Shown here: one piece after another, positions 25,586 through 33,400 of the stretch
Position numbering within the stretch: the stretch's first letter is position 1
How the letters are laid out: each line of letters starts with the position of its first letter
Translations under genes and position numbers: made by a program
Source of the DNA: Zetaproteobacteria bacterium
Lineage (GTDB): Bacteria; Pseudomonadota; Zetaproteobacteria; Mariprofundales; Mariprofundaceae
NCBI GenBank assembly: GCA_002753275.1
Contig: PEAA01000010.1
Span: forward strand, 1 to 58,094
DNA length: 58,094 nt
Reading direction: 5' to 3'
Notes under the pieces: generated by a model
What the model saw: the letters and a program-made list of their open reading frames with translations, nothing else
Told to the model about the DNA's origin: nothing
Databases searched by the model: none

Positions 25586-26857
25586 TCAATCTAATTCTTT
25601 TAACAGTAACGCATCACTATTTTTTCTAAGAATGAAAGTCAAACTATACAGCACGATAAACAAGTTTGCGACTCCAATAAAAACGAAGGGCGCATAAGGG
25701 CCTATCGCATCGAACACAATACCACCCACCTGAATACAGACAACCACGCCAATACCACCCACCACATTGAAAAAACCAAGCATCGAACCACGAATATTTT
25801 CAGGAGAGAGATCCAAAACCATGGCTTGAGGCGATATCAAACAACCAGCTTGACCAAAGGCAATGAACACAACGGGAAGCAATATCTCCCAATCAAATGG
25901 ATTAACGACCCCGCCCAACATCAAACAACCGAGCGCCGAAACACCCATCGCCATGCTTAATGCAGGGATCCTGCCATAACGCTCGATCATCGCCCCCCAG
26001 ACCGGTATTGCAACCAACATCACAAATCCCGCCAAACCAATCATAATCCCAGCACGCGCTACCGCTTCTTCATGATTGACATGCACCAAATCAGAAAAGT
26101 AAATATACCAAAGCATTAAAAACATCCCAACAAACAACATATCACTTCTCGAGAAAAATGCCGCTGCAAACGCCAACCGCACGCGTGCATCTCGACGCAA
26201 TATTGCCGTCACTTCTCGCCAAGGAACACCTTTGTCTTCTAAGGGTTCAGCGACATCAATAAGGCACCGCTTCGCAACCCAAGCGCCAAACAGAGCGACA
26301 ATGACCCCCAGCAACATAAATCCTGTGATACCAATATATTGAGGAAGTTGCATCAATACGGCATAAACAAGCGTGGCACCAAAGGCCATCATAAAAGCAG
26401 CTTTAGCAAGCATCCTTGCGCGATTATCAAAATGGGTAAAATCCCCTGAAACCGTTGCAATTTGAGGCCAAACAGCACCTGTTCCCAACGACATTACAAT
26501 GCGCAACAAATAATAAACAACAATCCCGCCCACACCCAACATCGCCCCTAACTGAACACTAAAAGGAACAAACAACGCGCCAATTGCAGCCACCAAAAAA
26601 CCATAGACAATCACTGGAACTCGACCCAGTCGGTCGGAGAGATAACCCAAATACCCTATCAACAACAGATCGCAAACCTCTGTCACAACCTGGATATTGG
26701 CATTGATCGTACCTGCCATATCAAAAGGAATATCCAAAACGGTGCGCAAAAATACAGGTTGAATTGCAACCACCATAGCCATAAAAATAGTACAGATCGA
26801 GGAGAGCAGATAAACTGCATTCCAATGCTTCGACTCAACTAAATTATACTTTGCCAT
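25586..26857 (-). CDS. mamH: Magnetosome major-facilitator transporter MamH
   Basis: MamH is an MFS permease believed to bring iron into the magnetosome or periplasm. The 423-residue product has 12 predicted helices, the loop motif GYLSDRLGRVP (near residue 70) and a second-half GQAGCLISPQAM. It is homologous to the MFS half of MamZ along its length (VNIGIQPVF-like first helix, GDFTHFDNRARMLAKAAFMMAFG versus the corresponding MamZ segment). ATG at 26857; only about 20 bases separate it from the T-run of a terminator-like hairpin, leaving no room for its own promoter. Confidence 0.92.
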   Translation of the reverse strand: MAKYNLVESKHWNAVYLLSSICTIFMAMVVAIQPVFLRTVLDIPFDMAGTINANIQVVTEVCDLLLIGYLGYLSDRLGRVPVIVYGFLVAAIGALFVPFSVQLGAMLGVGGIVVYYLLRIVMSLGTGAVWPQIATVSGDFTHFDNRARMLAKAAFMMAFGATLVYAVLMQLPQYIGITGFMLLGVIVALFGAWVAKRCLIDVAEPLEDKGVPWREVTAILRRDARVRLAFAAAFFSRSDMLFVGMFLMLWYIYFSDLVHVNHEEAVARAGIMIGLAGFVMLVAIPVWGAMIERYGRIPALSMAMGVSALGCLMLGGVVNPFDWEILLPVVFIAFGQAGCLISPQAMVLDLSPENIRGSMLGFFNVVGGIGVVVCIQVGGIVFDAIGPYAPFVFIGVANLFIVLYSLTFILRKNSDALLLKELD

Positions 26858-26876
26858 GACAATATCCAGACACCTT

Positions 26877-26935
26877 AAAAGAAAATAGCCCCCTCACCTC
26901 AAACAGAAAACAATCTAAGAGGTGACCAGGGGCTA
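26877..26935 (-). terminator. Terminator-like hairpin between mamF-like gene and mamH
   Basis: On the minus strand TAGCCCCTGGTCACCTC pairs with GAGGTGAGGGGGCTA around a loop, followed by TTTTCTTTT. It ends about 20 bases before the mamH start, so mamH and the genes behind it must be reached by read-through unless a promoter lies further upstream. This can set the ratio of crystal-shaping proteins to mamAB products. Confidence 0.75.
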
Positions 26936-26954
26936 AATATCGCTCAAAAAGCGA

Positions 26955-27284
26955 TTAGAGTTTAACAGCCAAGCTATGAATCAAAGGCAACTTCCAAGCC
27001 TTACGCAACAGCACCGACACCAAACCAATCATTGAAAATGCAAACACCATTAACAACGACATACTACAAAACCACTTACCAAGACCTGGAAGATGCAACG
27101 AGAAGAATGCCAAAACACTCCAAATCCACAAAACCAAACCTTGACGCGCATGAAAGTTCACAAAACTATCATCGCGATTCATCAACAATGGGACCAAACA
27201 AAGCACACCAAGATAGCTCATACACGCCATCAACTTTGATTTTAGTCCTGCGCGACCATATACAACTGTACCTGCTGCTGCCAT
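26955..27284 (-). CDS. mamF: MamF/MmsF-like magnetosome membrane protein
   Basis: The 109-residue product is a three-helix DUF4870-type membrane protein with the MamF/MmsF features: MSYLGVLCLVPLL in helix 1, FVNFHARQGLVLWIW leading helix 2, and a third helix. MmsF and MamF control size and maturation of the magnetite crystal. The length matches MamF (about 111) slightly better than MmsF (about 124), so the exact paralogue is uncertain. ATG at 27284 follows GGAGGGG. It is followed by the terminator-like hairpin before mamH. Confidence 0.82.
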   Translation of the reverse strand: MAAAGTVVYGRAGLKSKLMACMSYLGVLCLVPLLMNRDDSFVNFHARQGLVLWIWSVLAFFSLHLPGLGKWFCSMSLLMVFAFSMIGLVSVLLRKAWKLPLIHSLAVKL

Positions 27285-27320
27285 TTGTACTACCCCTCCC
27301 TATTATCTATAAAATTCGCG

Positions 27321-28061
27321 TTACTTAATCAAATCATGCAAAATATCTGCATCGTTTGCATCTTGCGCTTTTTCAACCTTGCGACTACGCATATAGCCAT
27401 AAACAGCACCAGCGCCCAACAAACCAACCAATGCAACTCCCAATACTGGGCCCATTGCGATCGAGCCTATACCAAAACTCCCCAGACCCACACCCTTAGA
27501 GACCGCAACCGCCTTACTTGTTGTCGCTGTCGCCGCTGTTGCGCTCCCTGATGTCGCCGCGACAGTCGTCGTCGCTGTTTTACCCGCAACACCTGCAGCC
27601 GTTGCAGCTTTTGCAGTTGTTGATGCAGCATCGCCGACAGCACCAACCTTGGAAACAGTCGCCGCTGTCTTGCCGGCACCCGCTGCCACCTTCGCACCAC
27701 CAGCCTTCGCTGCTGCCGCACCTTCAACTTCAGCAGCCTTAACCGCTGCCACCTTCGCACCACCAGCCTTCGCTGCTGCCGCACCTTCAACTTCAGCAGC
27801 CTTAACCGCTGCCACCTTCGCACCACCAGCCTTCGCTGCTGCCGCACCTTCAACTTCAGCAGCCTTAACCGCTGCCATCTTCGCACCACCAGCCTTGGCC
27901 GCCCCGGCTTTAGCAACCATAAAATCGACATCGACAGTATCAACCATCAATGTACCAGCCATGCCATTTGCAACCAGTGATTTTTGTGCTGCAACCTCTG
28001 CTGCGGTCTTTGCCGCCATCTTTGCAGCTGCTTTTGACATTACTACTTGTGTTGTAACCAT
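27321..28061 (-). CDS. Mms6/MamD (Mms7)-like crystal-shaping protein
   Basis: The 246-residue Ala-rich product ends in a Gly/Leu-rich membrane helix (about 190-220) followed by YMRSRKVEKAQDANDADIL, which matches the C-terminal end of Mms6 and its relatives (YMKSRDIESAQ followed by acidic residues); there the acidic tail binds iron and templates magnetite faces. The N-terminal two-thirds contain a 21-residue tandem repeat (AKAGGAKVAAVKAAEVEGAA type, about residues 55-126). The length and repeats favour MamD/Mms7 over Mms6, but the C-terminal signature is shared by both. ATG at 28061 follows GAGGAG. Confidence 0.75.
   Translation of the reverse strand: MVTTQVVMSKAAAKMAAKTAAEVAAQKSLVANGMAGTLMVDTVDVDFMVAKAGAAKAGGAKMAAVKAAEVEGAAAAKAGGAKVAAVKAAEVEGAAAAKAGGAKVAAVKAAEVEGAAAAKAGGAKVAAGAGKTAATVSKVGAVGDAASTTAKAATAAGVAGKTATTTVAATSGSATAATATTSKAVAVSKGVGLGSFGIGSIAMGPVLGVALVGLLGAGAVYGYMRSRKVEKAQDANDADILHDLIK
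27682..27897 (-). repeat. 63-bp tandem repeat in the Mms6/MamD-like gene (about 3.4 copies)
   Basis: Three near-identical 63-base units run from 27709 to 27897, with a partial unit from 27682. Each unit encodes 21 residues rich in Ala, Lys and Gly. The unit is a multiple of three, so copy-number change keeps the frame. Confidence 0.93.
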
Positions 28062-28137
28062 CTCTATCTCCTCTTAAGCACTAAAAATTTATCACGGATG
28101 CAAATATACTTATTTCCTAAAAGAAAAAAACCACATT

Positions 28138-30048
28138 TTATTTTAGTTTCGTTTTTCGTTGAAAAATCCTCTTGATAGAAAGCTTCTTCGCGCCATTGAC
28201 AACATTGGAACCCAGACTGATGACCCCCCCCAAACCTTCACCCAAAACATTGATCACACCATCCACAACACCTTCCTGATTGACGGCAACCAGATCTCCA
28301 GAATTTTGCGATAAAGGTGATGCAACAGACGATGTTCGCGTCACAACGGCTTCTGAAGCGACTTGCCTTACCGAGGGCTTTTGCTGCTGTTTCAACACAG
28401 CTTCTAAATGGACTGCCTGACGCTCAATACGAGCCCGTTCATCACGCAGAAGTTGCTCACGCATCGCAAAGTTCTGCGCCTCTTTTTCAAGCCGGTTACG
28501 CGCCTCTTCTTCAGTCTGCAAACGGGCCCGCTGCTCTGCCTTCATTTGCGCAACAATCTGCTCATTCATTCTTTTTTCTCGTTCCAGACGCAAGTTTACT
28601 TCTCGAACCGCCCGCGCCTCAGCCTCGCGCTGCAGACTTAATTCGCACTCTTTTTGAACCTGCAATGCTGCAATTATTCGTGCATCTTCATCCATTTTCA
28701 AAGCCTGGAAACGCTGTTTTTCCTCTTCTGCCTTCAAAGAATCAAGTGCAGCCTTTTGCTGACGCAAGCGATCATCCTCCTGCTCTTGTGCCAAGCGTTG
28801 CTCTTCAAACTTTGCCACCCGTGCAGCTTTAGACTCCGAATCTTTTTCCGCAACACGCAACCGCTCCAAATGCTTCAACTGCTCCACGCGTAAAAGAGCC
28901 ACTTCCTCAGCCGCCTTCTTTGCTGCACTGGCAGCCTCCTGATAAGCCTCTTTAAATTGCCCCATAAAATCAATCTCTTTAATCGAGGCCAATTTCATAT
29001 TCGCAACGCGCAAGAGCTCATCCAATCCATCCAACTCCGCGGTTTCAACACTGACTTCATGAAACTTCCCTGCCTGCAACAACGCCGCTTTTGCCTGTGC
29101 CACCTGATCCAAACGCAACACAATCGCCTCAATGGCATCACCTAGATTGACACCCTTTTCGACAGCATCACCTGCAGGCAAATGACCCTCGACTTGCATG
29201 GCAACATCAGGAGAATCGATCGTTGTCGGCAACACATCATCCGATGGTCCCGTGCGCGCAGCGTTCAAGGGCGTTTCAACCGCAATCAACTCCGACACAA
29301 CGACCGGAGCCTCGCTTTTTTGACGACCTGGAAGCTTAAAGGCTTGAAGAAAAACCTCTTGCAGCCCTTGATCACGAAATGAATCATGCATCAAAGGCGT
29401 CGCGCTTTTTTTCTGAAAACTCCCTGGAGCATGCCCGAAACATTGAGCACCAACAGGAATGGGCTGCTGTGATGCGATCGAATCTGACTGCTTATCCAAC
29501 ACATTGATCTGAGGAGCACTCTCTTGATCCTGCTGTTTCATTGCAGCCCAATCAGAAAGCATCATGGCTCCCATCGTTGCAACATCAAATGCTGTATCAG
29601 GTACAACCGTCGCATCGTTTTTAACCAAAGCGGGTGCTTTTTTCGTTACTGCAATCTTGGAAGAACGATGCTCTTGTTGAGCCTGAGCACGCGGCCTCAT
29701 CGCAGAAAGAAGCGCGGCCGTTGTTAAAGCAACATCCTCTTGCGCCAAAGCCGTTGCTTCTGCATGCATTTCCGTGACAACAGCATCATCGCCCCCTTCC
29801 ACATCAGAAGCGTGCAACTCAGTACGCTCAACAGCCAACCGCACCTTTTGTGACAACGGCACCGAAGCCGCAGGTAAGGACTGAACAACATCCGCCACAC
29901 CAAGAGCCCCCTTCGCTTCAGCAATCATCCCCATTTCCTCACCAAGAGCTTCACCCTGTGGATGCAAAATCGCCTCCGCCACATCTGCAAAAACAGATGC
30001 TTTCGCACCCCCACGCTCTAACATTATTTCGTCCTGTTTTGGATTCAT
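28138..30048 (-). CDS. Large coiled-coil protein at the head of the magnetosome cluster
   Basis: I do not recognise a family. The 636-residue product has no membrane segment. Residues 1-320 are low-complexity and variable. Residues about 320-580 form a long charged helix or coiled coil rich in Glu, Arg, Gln and Ala (QKAALDSLKAEEEKQRFQ type). The C-terminal 45 residues contain EGVVDGVINVLGEGLGGVI (592-610) and a basic tail ending KRIFQRKTKLK. The glycine-rich motif is shared with the MamJ-position protein at 22608-23030. As first gene of the unit, with AGGGAACG upstream of its ATG, it is likely a magnetosome scaffold or chain-assembly protein; this is inference. Confidence 0.75.
   Translation of the reverse strand: MNPKQDEIMLERGGAKASVFADVAEAILHPQGEALGEEMGMIAEAKGALGVADVVQSLPAASVPLSQKVRLAVERTELHASDVEGGDDAVVTEMHAEATALAQEDVALTTAALLSAMRPRAQAQQEHRSSKIAVTKKAPALVKNDATVVPDTAFDVATMGAMMLSDWAAMKQQDQESAPQINVLDKQSDSIASQQPIPVGAQCFGHAPGSFQKKSATPLMHDSFRDQGLQEVFLQAFKLPGRQKSEAPVVVSELIAVETPLNAARTGPSDDVLPTTIDSPDVAMQVEGHLPAGDAVEKGVNLGDAIEAIVLRLDQVAQAKAALLQAGKFHEVSVETAELDGLDELLRVANMKLASIKEIDFMGQFKEAYQEAASAAKKAAEEVALLRVEQLKHLERLRVAEKDSESKAARVAKFEEQRLAQEQEDDRLRQQKAALDSLKAEEEKQRFQALKMDEDARIIAALQVQKECELSLQREAEARAVREVNLRLEREKRMNEQIVAQMKAEQRARLQTEEEARNRLEKEAQNFAMREQLLRDERARIERQAVHLEAVLKQQQKPSVRQVASEAVVTRTSSVASPLSQNSGDLVAVNQEGVVDGVINVLGEGLGGVISLGSNVVNGAKKLSIKRIFQRKTKLK
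28195..28275 (-). other. Shared C-terminal motif, copy B (27 residues)
   Basis: Residues 592-618 of the coiled-coil protein; 15 of 27 residues match residues 75-101 of the MamJ-position acidic protein (22728-22808). Conserved residues are EG, DGVIN, G, GLG, VI and two Asn. Confidence 0.75.
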
Positions 30049-30111
30049 TTTTCGTTCCCTTACCTTCCAGCATCAACCAACGATATACCCAACAATTATC
30101 GTAGCTTAGAG

Positions 30112-30117
30112 ATTATA
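30112..30117 (-). promoter_or_regulatory. Candidate -10 element upstream of the magnetosome cluster
   Basis: A perfect TATAAT on the minus strand, 64 bases before the coiled-coil gene ATG, in the 91-base gap after the membrane coiled-coil gene. No good -35 hexamer lies 15-19 bases upstream, so the call is weak, but this gap is the most likely place for the promoter of the cluster. Confidence 0.35.
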
Positions 30118-30139
30118 ATCCCTACTTTCAATCTTTCTA

Positions 30140-30826
30140 TTACGGATTGGCTTTCGATTCTGGCATCGACAATAGTCCCTGCTTATACAAATAATAGAGA
30201 GCCTCTTTCAAAGAAGCGCCATCTTCGCGAATTTTTTGCACATCCGATGAGATCGATTGTAACAAGCGCATCTGCGCATCAGCTCCTTCGCCCTCACGAC
30301 TCACGCTCAGGTTCTTTGCCCCGATTTGATCTCTTTGTTGCTTTAATTGAGCATACTCCGCCTGTAATTGTGCATATTTTTCACGCTCTTGCGCCAATTC
30401 AGCATTCAAACTCCGAATCACCAACAACAGTCCACCACGACCATCTTGCTCCGACAACAGTGCAGCTCTGCTAATTTCGCCGTCAAAAGAGGGTTCATCC
30501 AGCGGTTTTGTCGCAACTGTCTGCGGGGCTTCTGTAACATCTCGATCCAACAGCGAATGATCATTATCCAAACCTGTTTCAACTTGCATAGTAGGGATCT
30601 GCACTGACGACAAAGCATCAACGACGGGTTCATCCACCCGTGAATATCCACGATCATCATGATGCCCCATTTGCTGAATCGAATGGGGCAACCAAGACCA
30701 CATCACGGTTGCAGGAACAAACCACAGCACTAGCGAGAAGAGAAACAACAATAGCGATAACCAAATCCACACATACGCCTTCCAGCTCAGTTTTACATGT
30801 ACCTTCGGCGACTCACTACGCATCAT
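30140..30826 (-). CDS. Membrane-anchored coiled-coil protein of unknown function
   Basis: I do not recognise a family. The 228-residue product has an N-terminal cytoplasmic tail, one strong membrane segment (about 17-46, rich in Trp and Leu), an acidic linker and a coiled coil (about 135-170, with LAQEREKYAQLQAEYAQLKQ). The C-terminal part has a helix ending EALYYLYKQGLLSMPES. It overlaps coaE by four bases (ATGA), so it belongs to the coaE-pil transcript, yet it directly precedes the magnetosome genes. It could be a pilus-related, a cell-division or a magnetosome protein; the sequence does not decide. Confidence 0.7.
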   Translation of the reverse strand: MMRSESPKVHVKLSWKAYVWIWLSLLLFLFSLVLWFVPATVMWSWLPHSIQQMGHHDDRGYSRVDEPVVDALSSVQIPTMQVETGLDNDHSLLDRDVTEAPQTVATKPLDEPSFDGEISRAALLSEQDGRGGLLLVIRSLNAELAQEREKYAQLQAEYAQLKQQRDQIGAKNLSVSREGEGADAQMRLLQSISSDVQKIREDGASLKEALYYLYKQGLLSMPESKANP

Positions 30827-31434
30827 GTTAAAGCCCCCCTTACACGATTGAGAAGCTCATTATAAACAGCCTCTATTTTCGTACGCAACGACAATAGGTC
30901 ATGGTTATTTTCAATCACCCAGTCGGCAACAGCACGCCGACTTGCATCACTGCATTGCATCGCTGTAATCTGATGAAAGCGCTCCTCTGAACAACAATCT
31001 CGCAAAGCAACCCGTTGCTGGCGTATTGCACGATCGGCCATCACCACCAACACCCCATCCACGCGCGACGCAAACCCTGCTTCAATCAAAACAGAGGCTT
31101 CAATAACCAAAATTTTTTCATTCGGCTGGGCATCCATCCACTGTAACACATATTGCCAAATTTTAGGATGCATCACGCCATTAAGCGTAGCCATCGCTGC
31201 CGAATCTAAAAAACAGCGCGCCGCAAGCTTGCCACGATCAATCGCACCATCGTTAGCGCAAATATCGGCACCAAACTGCAAATATAATGCCAATTTCACA
31301 TCCTCTTCAGTCAACAGAAGATGTCCCACTTGATCCAAATCCAAAACGGGAAGTTGTCGCTCTGCGAAATAATGAGACACCGTACTTTTCCCACTGCCAA
31401 TTCCCCCCGTCACAGCCAAAAGGTAAGGCTTCAA
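30823..31434 (-). CDS. coaE: Dephospho-CoA kinase
   Basis: CoaE phosphorylates dephospho-CoA in the last step of coenzyme A synthesis. The product has the Walker A loop TGGIGSGKS near the N terminus, the DLDQVGHLL motif, and a lid region with RAIRQQRVALRD. I place the start at TTG 31434 (KPYLLAVTGGIGSGK), overlapping the pilD stop as TTGA and leaving the usual short stretch before the P-loop; an upstream TTG at 31458 is possible. The arrangement pilB-pilC-pilD-coaE is common in gammaproteobacteria. Confidence 0.93.
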   Translation of the reverse strand: MKPYLLAVTGGIGSGKSTVSHYFAERQLPVLDLDQVGHLLLTEEDVKLALYLQFGADICANDGAIDRGKLAARCFLDSAAMATLNGVMHPKIWQYVLQWMDAQPNEKILVIEASVLIEAGFASRVDGVLVVMADRAIRQQRVALRDCCSEERFHQITAMQCSDASRRAVADWVIENNHDLLSLRTKIEAVYNELLNRVRGALT

Positions 31435-32207
31435 GACCAAACCAGCGCGAGATACCAATCCAACAAAGCCTCACCGGCAAAGAGCCACAATAGGCCCGCT
31501 GCAGCCAAATAGGGGCCAAAAGGTATTTCAAGTTTCAAAGATTGCCGGCGCAACCTTAACACGATCACACCAATCACGGCGCCAAAAAGCGAGGAGACAA
31601 ACACAATAAAAGGTAGTGCTTGCCAACCTAAAAAAGCACCCAGCATCGCTAATAATTTAAAATCACCATACCCCATGCCCTCGCGCCCTGTGAGCAGCAA
31701 GAAAAGCTTAGCCACCAACCAAAAAAAACCGTAACCACATAATACGCCCAAGACAGCGTCAACCCCATAGTCAAGCCACCACGATGAGAGGAGTCCTACA
31801 ACAATGCCAGGAAATGTAATCACATCAGGCAATAAAAAATGCTCCAGATCAATCCATGTTAAAACCCATAACAAGCAAATTAACACCGCGCCTTGAACAA
31901 ATGCAAAATCAGGGCCTGACAACCACGCCCAAACACCCCATGTGAGCCCCATACAACACTCTAAAATAATATAGCGGCAAGAGATCGGTTGATGGCAATG
32001 CCGACACGCACCGCGTAACAGCAACCAGCCAAGTATTGGGATATTATCAAACCATGCGATTGCACGGTTGCAGTTGGGGCAATAGCTCCCTGGGAAAACA
32101 ATTGATTCATGCCGTGGAATGCGATAAACACACACATTGGCAAAACTTCCAACCATGAGGCCTATAACCGTCATTGCGGCAATAAAGCCTATCGGTTCCA
32201 TCACCAT
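31431..32207 (-). CDS. pilD: Prepilin peptidase / N-methyltransferase
   Basis: PilD cleaves and N-methylates type IV pilins and type II secretion pseudopilins in the inner membrane. The 258-residue product has an N-terminal domain with zinc-binding CPNCN and CRHCH pairs and the two catalytic aspartate motifs: the first in DLEHFLLPD and the second in GMGYGDFKLLA (GxGD protease signature), with about eight membrane helices. It starts in a TAATG overlap with the pilC stop. Confidence 0.95.
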   Translation of the reverse strand: MVMEPIGFIAAMTVIGLMVGSFANVCVYRIPRHESIVFPGSYCPNCNRAIAWFDNIPILGWLLLRGACRHCHQPISCRYIILECCMGLTWGVWAWLSGPDFAFVQGAVLICLLWVLTWIDLEHFLLPDVITFPGIVVGLLSSWWLDYGVDAVLGVLCGYGFFWLVAKLFLLLTGREGMGYGDFKLLAMLGAFLGWQALPFIVFVSSLFGAVIGVIVLRLRRQSLKLEIPFGPYLAAAGLLWLFAGEALLDWYLALVWS

Positions 32208-33400
32208 TACAATCCTGCTGCCATTTGGAAAATGGGCATATACATGGCAATCACCAACCCGCCAATCACCACCCCAAGAAAGGCCATGATCAACGGCTCC
32301 ATCAATGAGGTCATGTTATTCACAGAGGTGTCCACCTCTTGCTCATAATAGTCAGCAATTTTAGCCAGCATACTCTCCATACTTCCCGTCTGTTCACCGA
32401 TACTAATCATTTGTGTCACCATTACAGGAAACACCTGACTCTCAAGCAAAGGCTGTGTTAACGACTGTCCTTGGCTAATCGATTCCCGCGCATCGAGAAT
32501 TGTATTCTCAATGACTTTATTCCCCGCCACATTGGCAACGGTAACCAAAGCACTTAAAATCGGCACACCAGCAGCCGTTAATGTTGAAAAGGTTCGGCAA
32601 AAACGGGCGACTGCCGCATTGCGCAAGATATTTCCCATGATCGGCAGATTTAGCAGCAGTCGATCAAGGGCAAGCCGCCCTTTCTCCGTTTTATATGCAG
32701 CTCGCAAACCCGCAACTAGCAAAAAAGGCGTAAAAACAACCACATACCAAAATTCAACAAAGGCATCTGAAATGCCAACAGCAATGCGTGTAGGCAAGGG
32801 CAATTCGCCGCCCATATCGGCAAACATCGTGACAAAGACCGGAACCACAAACATCATCAACACCGTCGTGACAATAAATGAGACCACGATAATCGAAGCT
32901 GGGTAAATCAATGCTGTTTTGATTTTAGCCTTCAAAACCAAAGCTTTCTCTTTATAAAAACAGAGCCGTAGCAAAAGATCATCCAAGACCCCGCCCTTTT
33001 CACCCGCATCAATCAATGAACATGTCAATTGATCAAAATGTTGAGGATATGCCCTCAAGGTATCTGACAAAGGATCTCCTGATTCCAAACGCTCACGCAT
33101 CGTTTTTAACAGATCGAACATCGCCGGGTTTTCAGCACCTTTCTCAGCCATAGAGAAGGCTTGCACCAATGGAACCCCTGCAGAGATCATGGTTGATAAC
33201 TGTCTAAAAAATACCACAATTTCTTTCTCTTCAACCTTATGAGCGCGCAATGTCAGCTCAAACAATTTACTCTTAACATGGACATCTATCAGCCCTTTTT
33301 GGCGTAACTGCTGAAGTGCGGCCTCTTTGCTATCTGCCTCAATATCTCCCGATTGCGTCTCGCCTTGATATGTCCGCGCTCGCCAACGGTATGCGGCCAT
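32207..33400 (-). CDS. pilC: Type IV pilus inner-membrane platform protein PilC
   Basis: PilC is the membrane base of the type IV pilus motor, working with PilB. The product has two repeated T2SF (GspF) domains (about 65-190 and 265-390), each with membrane helices; FFRQLSTMISAGVPLVQAF and FCRTFSTLTAAGVPILSAL show the duplication. The ATG at 33400 (MAAYRWRARTYQG) overlaps the pilB stop as TAATG and fits the family N terminus; the frame is open further upstream. Confidence 0.95.
   Translation of the reverse strand: MAAYRWRARTYQGETQSGDIEADSKEAALQQLRQKGLIDVHVKSKLFELTLRAHKVEEKEIVVFFRQLSTMISAGVPLVQAFSMAEKGAENPAMFDLLKTMRERLESGDPLSDTLRAYPQHFDQLTCSLIDAGEKGGVLDDLLLRLCFYKEKALVLKAKIKTALIYPASIIVVSFIVTTVLMMFVVPVFVTMFADMGGELPLPTRIAVGISDAFVEFWYVVVFTPFLLVAGLRAAYKTEKGRLALDRLLLNLPIMGNILRNAAVARFCRTFSTLTAAGVPILSALVTVANVAGNKVIENTILDARESISQGQSLTQPLLESQVFPVMVTQMISIGEQTGSMESMLAKIADYYEQEVDTSVNNMTSLMEPLIMAFLGVVIGGLVIAMYMPIFQMAAGL

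Noticed and set aside
27682-27897. Possible CRISPR-like array
   Set aside because: The 63-base units are contiguous without spacers and in frame within a coding gene.
27649-28077. 142-residue plus-strand Ala/Pro/Phe repeat ORF
   Set aside because: Antisense shadow of the 63-bp repeats in the Mms6/MamD-like gene; no ribosome site or independent support.
28218-28226. Run of C in the coiled-coil gene as a second phase-variable tract
   Set aside because: The frame is intact on both sides and the conserved C-terminal motif reads straight through it.
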